From Clostridia bacterium (GTDB lineage: Bacteria; Bacillota; Clostridia; Christensenellales; CAG-1252), in assembly GCA_017615515.1 (NCBI GenBank), contig JAFZZX010000001.1, positions 1 through 7,604 of the forward strand: a stretch of 7,604 bases of DNA, given 5' to 3'. The notes under the pieces were generated by a model. That model had not been told where the DNA came from and did no database searches. It worked only from the letters and a program-made list of their open reading frames with translations. Below, piece after piece: positions 1 to 5,331 of this stretch. Position numbers and translations under genes: made by a program. How positions within the stretch are numbered: the stretch's first letter is position 1; the number at the start of each line of letters is the position of its first letter.

Positions 1-1372
1 CCATCATATAGCCGAAGTAGGTCTTAAGGCTCTTGAACTTTTCCTCGTAGTCGCCCGCCATCTTGCCGATCAAAGAGCACTTGCCGTGCACCGTTTCGTC
101 GTGCGAGAGGGGCAAAACGTAATTTTCGCTGAAAGCGTACATCAACGAGAAGGTCATGCAACCGTGCATATCCTTGCGGAAGAAGGGGTTGGCGCTGACG
201 TACTTCAACGTATCGTTCATCCACCCCATATTCCACTTGAAGTTGAAGCCCAAACCGCCGTCGTAGGGGGGCTTGGTCACCATCGGGAAGGCGGTGGACT
301 CCTCCGCGATCATCATCACGCCCTTGTAACGGGACAGCACGGCTTGATTGAGCTCTTTGATGAAGTCGATCGCCTCGAGATTATAGTTACCGCCGAAGGC
401 GTTGGGCGTCCATTCGCCCGCCTTGCGCGCATAGTCGAGATAGAGCATACTCGCGACGGCGTCCATACGGATCCCGTCCACGTGATAGACGTCGAACCAG
501 AACATCGCCGACGAGATCAGGAAACTCCTGACCTCGGGTTTGCCGTAATCGAAGACCACGGTGCCCCATTCCTTGTGCTCGCGCTTTCTTTCGTCCGCGT
601 ATTCGTATTGATAGGTGCCGTCGAATTTGTAGAGGCCGAATTCGTCCTTCGGGAAATGGGCGCTGACCCAATCGATGATCACGCCGATGCCCGCCTTGTG
701 GAAGGCATCCACGAGGGTCATGAAGTCGTCGGGCGTGCCGTAACGCGAGGTGGGCGCGAACATACCCGACACCTGATAGCCCCAACTGCCCTCGAAGGGG
801 TACTCCGTCACGGGCATGAACTCGACGTGGGTATAGCCCATCTGCTTGACGTAAGGAACGAGCGTATCGGCAAGGTCGAGATAGCTGTAAACGTTGCCGT
901 CGTCGTGACGACGCCAAGAGCCGAGATGAACCTCGTAAATATTCACGGGGGAATCGTAGGGAGTGAACTTCTCGCGGCGTGCCATATACTCGGCGTCCTG
1001 CCACTTGTGGCGGAACTTATAGACCTTGGAAGCGTTGCCCGGCGCGGTCTCGGCGTGCAAGGCGAAGGGATCCGCCTTCATCACCATCGTGCCGTCCGCC
1101 TGTACGATCGCAAACTTGTATTTATCGTAGATCTTCGGCGTGGTCAAGAACGCCTCGAAAAAGCCGCCCTTGCCCCTGACCATCGGATCGGCAGCGGGGT
1201 CCCAGCCGTTGAAATCACCGACGACCGAAGCTGCGCGCGCATTCGGCGCCCATACGCGGAAAAAAAAGCCCTTTTCCTTGCCCTTCACCGTGGAAGTGGG
1301 GCAAAAAAGCTTGTAACACTCGTGATTCGTGCCTTCGTGAAACAGAAATGCGGGATAATCGATATCAGCCAT
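1..1372 (-). CDS. glgB: 1,4-alpha-glucan branching enzyme (GlgB), C-terminus off the window
   Basis: Glycogen branching enzyme of family GH13: it cuts an alpha-1,4 glucan chain and rejoins it as an alpha-1,6 branch, in the cytoplasm. I translated 457 residues from the ATG at 1372; the frame stays open to base 1. An N-terminal CBM48-like domain (about residues 10-115, with RVWAPNA and GDFNGWDP) precedes the catalytic barrel. The barrel motifs are all present: VHLGSWRR (148-155), DWVSAHFP (234-241), DGIRMDA with the nucleophile D304, IAEEST with the acid/base at E357, and LSHDE with D425. The start is supported by AGGAG at 1377-1381, four bases upstream. The C-terminal beta domain and probably the last third of the protein are missing. 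The usual proline in DWVP is a serine here. No other glg genes are visible; they may lie beyond base 1. Identity is close to certain. Confidence 0.96.
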   Translation of the reverse strand, partial: MADIDYPAFLFHEGTNHECYKLFCPTSTVKGKEKGFFFRVWAPNARAASVVGDFNGWDPAADPMVRGKGGFFEAFLTTPKIYDKYKFAIVQADGTMVMKADPFALHAETAPGNASKVYKFRHKWQDAEYMARREKFTPYDSPVNIYEVHLGSWRRHDDGNVYSYLDLADTLVPYVKQMGYTHVEFMPVTEYPFEGSWGYQVSGMFAPTSRYGTPDDFMTLVDAFHKAGIGVIIDWVSAHFPKDEFGLYKFDGTYQYEYADERKREHKEWGTVVFDYGKPEVRSFLISSAMFWFDVYHVDGIRMDAVASMLYLDYARKAGEWTPNAFGGNYNLEAIDFIKELNQAVLSRYKGVMMIAEESTAFPMVTKPPYDGGLGFNFKWNMGWMNDTLKYVSANPFFRKDMHGCMTFSLMYAFSENYVLPLSHDETVHGKCSLIGKMAGDYEEKFKSLKTYFGYMM

Positions 1373-1384
1373 ACGTCTCCTATG

Positions 1385-1404
1385 CCGCCAAAAAAAACGG
1401 GCGG
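1385..1404 (-). promoter_or_regulatory. Possible 5'-UTR hairpin next to the glgB ribosome binding site
   Basis: On the minus strand, CCGCC (1404 to 1400) can pair with GGCGG (1389 to 1385), enclosing a ten-base loop that contains the run of eight T. CCGCC is also part of the right arm of the upstream terminator, so the two foldings exclude each other. The second arm ends three bases before the AGGAG of glgB. With five GC pairs it could form in transcripts starting at the glgB promoter. It may protect the 5' end or affect ribosome access. The pairing is seen in the sequence; any function is inference, and a chance match is possible. Confidence 0.35.
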
Positions 1405-1432
1405 TCATTGTCATTATAACACAACGACCGCC
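1390..1432 (-). terminator. Intrinsic terminator after the TIM-barrel gene, overlapping the glgB promoter
   Basis: Read on the minus strand, arm GGCGGTCGTTGT (1432 to 1421) faces ACAATGACCGCC (1411 to 1400) across a nine-base loop, followed by CG and eight T (1397 to 1390). The one imperfect position (1425 with 1407) is a G-U wobble in minus-strand RNA but a C-A mismatch in plus-strand RNA, so the hairpin suits minus-strand transcription. It lies about 65 bases beyond the stop codon of the gene ending at 1499 and ends 18 bases before the glgB ATG. The loop carries the glgB -10 box. Confidence 0.82.
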
Positions 1433-1441
1433 GCTTTTCAA
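1413..1441 (-). promoter_or_regulatory. glgB promoter, sigma-A type with extended -10
   Basis: TTGAAA (1441 to 1436) is followed by exactly 17 bases and then TATAAT (1418 to 1413). TGT directly before the hexamer adds an extended -10. The predicted start of transcription, near 1406, would give a leader of roughly 34 bases before the glgB ATG. This is the best match to consensus in the window. Its spacer is the left arm of the terminator hairpin and its -10 is the loop. That suggests glgB is transcribed on its own rather than by read-through. Confidence 0.8.
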
Positions 1442-1498
1442 TAGCAAAAAGCAAGATTTTTAGGGCAATTTCGGAAAAGTAGCGTTTTTCGACCCAAA

Positions 1499-2251
1499 TC
1501 AGCCGAAAATGCGCTCCAAACGAGCCTTTCCCGTAGATAAAAATTCGGAAATATCCGCATATTCCGCCGAACGGAACGCCTCAAGGACAAAATCCCCTTG
1601 ATAGCCCCCTTCCTTGAGCCTTTTCGCGAGCGCGGAGAAGTCGAAAACGCCGTCTCCGATCATATAGTGGCAGTCGCTCTTGCCGTCGCCGTCCGATAGG
1701 TGGGTCGTGACGAGGCGATCCATATAGCGCGTCGCCATTTCCCCGTCCGCGTCGCCGAACATCAGCGCATGGCAGGAATCATAGCAGAAATACACGTTCT
1801 CCACAGCGCGGAACAGCTCGTCGAACGGCGTTTTGCCCGTCAGGTTCTCCACCGCGACCTTGACGCCCATATCCGAGGCGAATTCGGCGATCTCCGCGAC
1901 GTGGTCGATCACGACGGGAGTCACTTCGGGCAGGTGCATCACGACGATCTTCACGCCCTGCTCGGCGGCGCACTTCACGTACAACTTATGTGTCTTGACC
2001 GCCTCTTTCGCACCGTAATACTTATTGGAGAGATATGCGGTCTGTCCGATGGGCGCGTGCGCGTAGGAGACGGCAAGCCCCTGCTCCTTGACGAACTTGA
2101 ACTGCTCGTACTCCGTAATGCCGCTGTAGGTATTGAAATCCGAATGACACCAAACGCCGACCTTCGTGAAGCCCGCCTCTTTCACGCGCTGAAACCGCTC
2201 GTCGGCAGGCAGATCGAATCCGCAATAGGCATATACGCTGAATCTGTCCAT
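1499..2251 (-). CDS. Sugar phosphate isomerase/epimerase-like TIM barrel (endonuclease IV superfamily)
   Basis: A 250-residue cytoplasmic protein of the xylose-isomerase-like TIM-barrel superfamily, which includes sugar isomerases, epimerases and endonuclease IV. Likely metal ligands occur in barrel order: H65 (YAHAPIG), H106 (VMHLPE), E135 (VAVENLTG), D158 and H161 (YDSCHA), H184 (THLSDGDG), D193 and H195 (SDCHYMIGDG), and E224 (VLEAF). This matches the pattern of the nine zinc ligands of E. coli endonuclease IV (H69, H109, E145, D179, H182, H216, D229, H231, E261). The protein is shorter than Nfo (about 285 residues). The HLSDGDG and GDG loops resemble COG1082 sugar isomerases, so substrate is undecided; I favour a sugar or sugar-phosphate isomerase. 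AAAGGA (2267 to 2262) lies ten bases before the ATG. The gene has its own promoter and terminator and appears monocistronic. It diverges from the DUF378 gene. Confidence 0.85.
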   Translation of the reverse strand: MDRFSVYAYCGFDLPADERFQRVKEAGFTKVGVWCHSDFNTYSGITEYEQFKFVKEQGLAVSYAHAPIGQTAYLSNKYYGAKEAVKTHKLYVKCAAEQGVKIVVMHLPEVTPVVIDHVAEIAEFASDMGVKVAVENLTGKTPFDELFRAVENVYFCYDSCHALMFGDADGEMATRYMDRLVTTHLSDGDGKSDCHYMIGDGVFDFSALAKRLKEGGYQGDFVLEAFRSAEYADISEFLSTGKARLERIFG

Positions 2252-2267
2252 ACTTTCTTTTTCCTTT

Positions 2268-2290
2268 TGATAGATAGTATTATTCTATCA
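2268..2290. repeat. Imperfect dyad over the promoter of the TIM-barrel gene
   Basis: TGATAG (2268-2273) and CTATCA (2285-2290) form a perfect inverted repeat with an 11-base gap. GATAG at 2273-2277 offers an alternative pairing with CTATC at 2285-2289. The right half covers the -10 box of the minus-strand promoter, and the left half falls in the predicted leader before the ribosome binding site. That is where a repressor operator could sit. The region is AT-rich, so chance is a real alternative, and no regulator gene is adjacent. Confidence 0.3.
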
Positions 2291-2310
2291 TATTTCGCGC
2301 ACGTTCGCAA
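2282..2310 (-). promoter_or_regulatory. Promoter of the TIM-barrel gene
   Basis: On the minus strand TTGCGA (2310 to 2305) is separated by 17 bases from TAGAAT (2287 to 2282), a moderate sigma-A-type match. The predicted start lies about 25 bases before the ATG at 2251, leaving room for the AAAGGA ribosome binding site. This is the best pair I found in the 137-base divergent region. I found no convincing plus-strand promoter for the DUF378 gene there. Confidence 0.55.
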
Positions 2311-2388
2311 GCGAGATCCTCTCGCTCCGAATAATTCTCTCTTTCCCACACATTCTACCTTGCGAGCGACAGGCTCAAAGGAGAAACT

Positions 2389-2625
2389 ATGATCACACTT
2401 ATCGCACTTATTATCACCATCGTAGGGGCGCTGAACTGGCTCCTGATCGGCATCTGCGGCTTCAACCTCGTGAGTTGGCTCACGATGGGCAGCGACATCG
2501 CGCAGAGGATCGTCTATATCCTCGTCGGCGTGGCGGGCGCATGGCTCGTCTATTTCATCATTCGCCGCAAGGGACGCGTGGACGAATCCTTCCCCGCTCG
2601 GGAAAGACGTGAGGTAAAGGAATGA
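2389..2625 (+). CDS. DUF378 (YuzA-like) small membrane protein
   Basis: A 78-residue protein with two predicted membrane helices, about residues 3-24 and 40-58. The first carries the GALNW signature (13-17) followed by LLIG; the second begins IVYILVGVAGAW (41-52). These features and the spacing match the DUF378 family of small bacterial membrane proteins, whose function is unknown to me. After the second helix comes a basic patch (RRKGR, 59-63) and a highly charged tail, which by the positive-inside rule points to a cytoplasmic C-terminus and a hairpin topology. The start is supported by AAAGGAG (2377-2383) five bases upstream. The stop overlaps the start of the next small gene (ATGA), suggesting translational coupling and a joint role. 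Confidence 0.88.
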   Translation: MITLIALIITIVGALNWLLIGICGFNLVSWLTMGSDIAQRIVYILVGVAGAWLVYFIIRRKGRVDESFPARERREVKE

Positions 2626-2771
2626 TGCGCTTACTGAAAAATCTCGTCAAAAAAGCAAAGAAAGCCTATGCGAAGATGAAAAGTCGCTTCGACGAGGGCG
2701 GCTCCTACACGGGCACGCCGACGGACGAAGATCGCGGCGCGAAGCCGCAACAAGACGCCGACGACCTATAA
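2622..2771 (+). CDS. 49-residue hypothetical small protein coupled to the DUF378 gene
   Basis: A short reading frame of 49 residues opening MMRLLKNLVKKAKKAY. Residues 1-22 are strongly basic with hydrophobic positions spaced as in an amphipathic helix, suggesting contact with the inner membrane face. Residues 24-49 are polar and acidic, ending DADDL. It has no transmembrane helix or cysteine. It starts inside the stop codon of the DUF378 gene (ATGA overlap), with GAGGT at 2611-2615 six bases before the first ATG and nine before the second (2625), so either Met could be used. The gene ends 11 bases before the convergent LRR gene. The coupled arrangement and the sharp basic/acidic division argue that it is real. 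I recognise no named family. Confidence 0.68.
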   Translation: MMRLLKNLVKKAKKAYAKMKSRFDEGGSYTGTPTDEDRGAKPQQDADDL

Positions 2772-2782
2772 AGCGCTTACGC

Positions 2783-4939
2783 TCAGACGTCCCCGTCCTT
2801 GCAATGCACGAGGATGGGGGCGCCGCTCGACCCGCGCCCCTTCTCGACCGCCGCCCATTGCGCCTTCGTGCCGAGATAGACGATCTCGGTCAAGGCGGGA
2901 CAATGGGAAAACGCCGTCTGCGCGATCTCCGTCACACTAACGGGAAGAGTGACGGAGACGAGTTCGTCGCAAAGGGAGAAAGCTCTGTCGCCGAGCCTTT
3001 TGACGCCGTCCGAGACGATGACCGTCTTAAGCCCGTTCCTGCTCCGAAAAGTCGATCGGATCTCGACGATCCGTTTCTTCCCGATGGCGGCGGGTACGAC
3101 TACCACGGGGTCGGATCCTCGATAAGATGCCACCGCCCAGCCGTCGTGCACTTTTTCCAGCTCAAAAAGAGCGAGATTCTCGGCGGCCGTTCTCTTGCGC
3201 AATCCGAGGCGCTTTTCCGTTTCGATCCTTTCGTGACGCTCCACGGCGCTTTGCCGATAGGTCTTATGTTTATAGTTCAGCAGGAGCGCCTTGATCGACA
3301 GCGTTCCTTCCGCGCGTTCCAAGGCGAGATCCAGCTCCCCGAGCGTAAAGCGAATGCCGAACCGCTCCGTCATCTCGGCGAATGCCGACGGACTGTTTTC
3401 CCTCACGCAAAGGTCGAGCAGCACGGCTTTCTTGCTCTTGATAAAAGCAATTATCGCGGGATTTTCCGCCCGTTCGGGATCTTCCAGGTAGGAAAGGACG
3501 GCTTTGCCCTTCTCCAGATCGTCGCTTGTAAACTCAAAAAACCAAACGGGGACGCGCGGACAGGCTAAGAACGCCTTGTGCGACGCCTTTTTGGGTCTCA
3601 CGCCCCGAATCACCCTGAGCGAAGAACATGACAAAAACGCACACTGCTCGAACTGAACGACGGTCTCGGGGATCGAGATCGCAGAAAGGCGCTTACACCC
3701 ATAGAAGGCGTACGCCTTGATGACCCTGAGCCGCGCGGGAAGACGGACGGAGAGCAACGCCTTGCAATCATTGAAGGTCTCGGAAGCGAGGATCCTGATC
3801 CCATCGGAAAGACGAACCGTGGTCAACGCCTCGCATTTATCAAACGCATTTGCGCCGATCGATTTCACGCTGTCGGGCAGCGTGACTTCGGCCAAGGCGC
3901 CGCAACGGCAGAACGCCCCTTCTTCAATGAGGGACAACCCCTCGGGAAAGGATATATAAGACAATCGCTTGCACTTATAAAACGCCTGCTTCCCCACGAC
4001 CTTTACGCTCGCGGGCAGAACGAGTGAGCGCAATTGCTCGCACCCGTAAAAGGCGGCGCGCGGCACGGCCGTGAGCGCCTCGGAAAGCACGACGGCAGAA
4101 AGCGCGGACGCCCGAAAAGCCTCTTTGCCGAGGGTGGTCACACCGGCGGGAAAGGTCACGGTTGTCAAGGCGTTGCATTCTGCAAAGGCGCTCTCTCCGA
4201 TACGATTCAAACCGTCGGGCAACGCGACGTCCGTCAGCGGATAACAGCGATAGAAGGCGCCGTCCCCGATCTCCGTGATCTCCTTCGGGATCACGCTCTC
4301 CCTGCACCCGCAGACCACGGCTCGGCGCGCCGTATCGATCACGCAATTCCCCTCGTCGTGATAGACGGGATTGCCTTTTTCAACCGTGACGGACGTCAGA
4401 TTCGGGCACTCCGCGATCACCATCGGCTCCAGGCTCGTGACGCCCACGGGGATCGTGATCCGCGGCAAGGAAAGACAACCGCAAAACGCCTTTCTGCCGA
4501 GGCTCGTCAGCGAGGCGGGCAACTCGACGGAAGTCAAGGCTTTGCAATCGCGAAAGGTATTCTTTTCGACGCGCTTGACCCCCTCGGGGATCGCGATCGA
4601 GCGCAGGGAAAGACACTCCTTAAATGCTTTCGGTCCGATCCGCCTTAGGCTGTTCGGCAGAGTGATCGCCGCGAGCTTCCGACAGGCAAAGAACGCCCCC
4701 TCTCCGACGTCGGTCAGCCTTTCCGACAACGTGACCGAAAGCAGATCGGGACACCCTGCGAAAGCATAATCGTCGACTGCCGTCACGGTATTCGGAAGGA
4801 TAACGGATGTCAAAGCGCGTCGATTTTTGAACGCGCCCTCTCCGATCCTCGTCACGCCGCTCGGCACGATCACGTCGCCGTTCGCGCCGTTGTATCCTCT
4901 CAATATCCCGTCTGAGATCAAAAAAGGTTGTGTCGCCAT
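2783..4939 (-). CDS. BspA-type leucine-rich-repeat (LRR_5) protein with internal helical segment
   Basis: A 718-residue protein that opens with an ISDGILRGYNG strand motif and then about 17 LRR_5 repeats of roughly 23 residues (27-460), of the form VxxIGxxAFxxCxxLxxVxLPxx. A beta-hairpin-like insert (187-220) interrupts them. Residues 465-600 are different: charged and mostly helical, with no LRR pattern and a LLLNYKHKTY motif (552-561). Three more repeats follow (about 624-690), then an end (YLGTKAQWAAVEKG, 688-701, and VHCKDGDV) typical of clostridial LRR_5 proteins. The family generally mediates binding to proteins or surfaces, but no signal peptide, membrane anchor or cell-wall motif is visible, so it is probably cytoplasmic. 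An in-frame TAA two codons upstream fixes the ATG as the first possible start. Its Shine-Dalgarno is weak. The HU terminator lies just upstream. Its partner is unknown. Confidence 0.9.
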   Translation of the reverse strand: MATQPFLISDGILRGYNGANGDVIVPSGVTRIGEGAFKNRRALTSVILPNTVTAVDDYAFAGCPDLLSVTLSERLTDVGEGAFFACRKLAAITLPNSLRRIGPKAFKECLSLRSIAIPEGVKRVEKNTFRDCKALTSVELPASLTSLGRKAFCGCLSLPRITIPVGVTSLEPMVIAECPNLTSVTVEKGNPVYHDEGNCVIDTARRAVVCGCRESVIPKEITEIGDGAFYRCYPLTDVALPDGLNRIGESAFAECNALTTVTFPAGVTTLGKEAFRASALSAVVLSEALTAVPRAAFYGCEQLRSLVLPASVKVVGKQAFYKCKRLSYISFPEGLSLIEEGAFCRCGALAEVTLPDSVKSIGANAFDKCEALTTVRLSDGIRILASETFNDCKALLSVRLPARLRVIKAYAFYGCKRLSAISIPETVVQFEQCAFLSCSSLRVIRGVRPKKASHKAFLACPRVPVWFFEFTSDDLEKGKAVLSYLEDPERAENPAIIAFIKSKKAVLLDLCVRENSPSAFAEMTERFGIRFTLGELDLALERAEGTLSIKALLLNYKHKTYRQSAVERHERIETEKRLGLRKRTAAENLALFELEKVHDGWAVASYRGSDPVVVVPAAIGKKRIVEIRSTFRSRNGLKTVIVSDGVKRLGDRAFSLCDELVSVTLPVSVTEIAQTAFSHCPALTEIVYLGTKAQWAAVEKGRGSSGAPILVHCKDGDV

Positions 4940-4950
4940 ATCTTATCGTT

Positions 4951-4974
4951 AAAAAAAAGGGCGTTGCCGCCCTT
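4951..4974 (-). terminator. Intrinsic terminator of the HU gene
   Basis: On the minus strand, AAGGGCG (4974 to 4968) pairs perfectly with CGCCCTT (4963 to 4957) around a four-base loop, and the run of T continues to 4951 (eight T in all). The stem starts 15 bases after the HU stop codon. The T-run ends 11 bases before the ATG of the LRR gene, so most HU transcripts should stop just before it. Confidence 0.88.
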
Positions 4975-4989
4975 CTTTCGTTGCGTTTA

Positions 4990-5268
4990 TTATTTCTTGT
5001 TCATCACCGCGACAAAGGTCTTGCTCGCCTTAAAGGTGGGCACGCATCTGCCGTCTATCTTGATCCTTTCGCCCGTCTTCGGGTGCAAGCCCTCTTTCGG
5101 AGCGCGCTCTTTCGCACGGAAATGGCCGAATCCCGCGAAGGTAACGGTGTCGCCGCTCTTCAACGCTTCCGCGATCGTCTCGATGAACGCCTCGGACACG
5201 CGACGGCAATCCGCCTCGGTAATGTTGGTTTTATCCGAAATAACCTTGATCACATCACTCTTATTCAT
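4990..5268 (-). CDS. hup: HU family DNA-binding protein
   Basis: Small nucleoid protein that binds and bends DNA as a dimer. I place the start at 5268 (MNKSDVIKVI, 92 residues). A longer frame from 5283 adds five residues, but the strong GGAGGT (5278 to 5273) four bases before the inner ATG falls inside those codons, and HU proteins typically begin MNKSD. The helical dimer core is residues 3-38, GFGHF (46-50) begins the beta sheet, and the DNA-binding arm runs from about 52 to 74. The intercalating proline P63 is kept, but the usual R61-N62 before it is L61-H62. The C-terminal helix (PTFKASKTF) is normal. The gene has its own promoter and terminator, as expected for an abundant protein. Confidence 0.95.
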   Translation of the reverse strand: MNKSDVIKVISDKTNITEADCRRVSEAFIETIAEALKSGDTVTFAGFGHFRAKERAPKEGLHPKTGERIKIDGRCVPTFKASKTFVAVMNKK

Positions 5269-5297
5269 ACTAACCTCCGACATTGGGCACTACGTAT

Positions 5298-5327
5298 ATG
5301 ATACAATATCACGCACGCCTTTGTCAA
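5298..5327 (-). promoter_or_regulatory. HU gene promoter
   Basis: On the minus strand a perfect -35 box TTGACA (5327 to 5322) is followed after 18 bases by TATCAT (5303 to 5298). The predicted start lies around 5291, giving a leader of about 23 bases to the ATG at 5268 and placing the alternative ATG at 5283 only about eight bases into the message. The promoter begins five bases after the stop codon of the membrane-protein gene. No terminator separates them, so some read-through into HU is possible. Confidence 0.72.
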
Positions 5328-5331
5328 TACC

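Noticed and set aside
387..1004. A 205-residue minus-strand frame within glgB
   Set aside because: It is a shifted frame of glgB, very arginine-rich and without a ribosome binding site; a shadow of the real gene.
86..1444. A 452-residue open frame on the plus strand, opposite glgB
   Set aside because: It lies codon-for-codon antisense to an unmistakable GlgB. Its translation is rich in V, H and R with no recognisable motif, and long antisense frames are expected in GC-rich coding DNA.
2310..2326. Small inverted repeat AGCGAG / CTCGCT in the divergent intergenic region
   Set aside because: Only six pairs with a five-base loop and no T-run on either side; too weak to call a terminator or operator, though it could lie in a plus-strand leader.
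1700..2392. A 230-residue plus-strand frame running into the DUF378 start
   Set aside because: It is antisense to the TIM-barrel enzyme, lacks motifs, and only by chance reads through the intergenic region to a stop overlapping the DUF378 ATG.
2770..2784. AGCG / CGCT mini-hairpin between the convergent small protein and LRR genes
   Set aside because: Four pairs and no U-tract; not a credible terminator for either gene.
2804..4769. Several frames opposite or shifted within the LRR gene
   Set aside because: They are overlapped by a continuous 718-residue frame with clear LRR periodicity and have no family features of their own.
5269..5283. Longer HU form starting at ATG 5283 (extra MSEVS)
   Set aside because: The strong GGAGGT ribosome binding site lies within these five codons and points to the ATG at 5268; the upstream ATG would sit only about eight bases into the predicted message.
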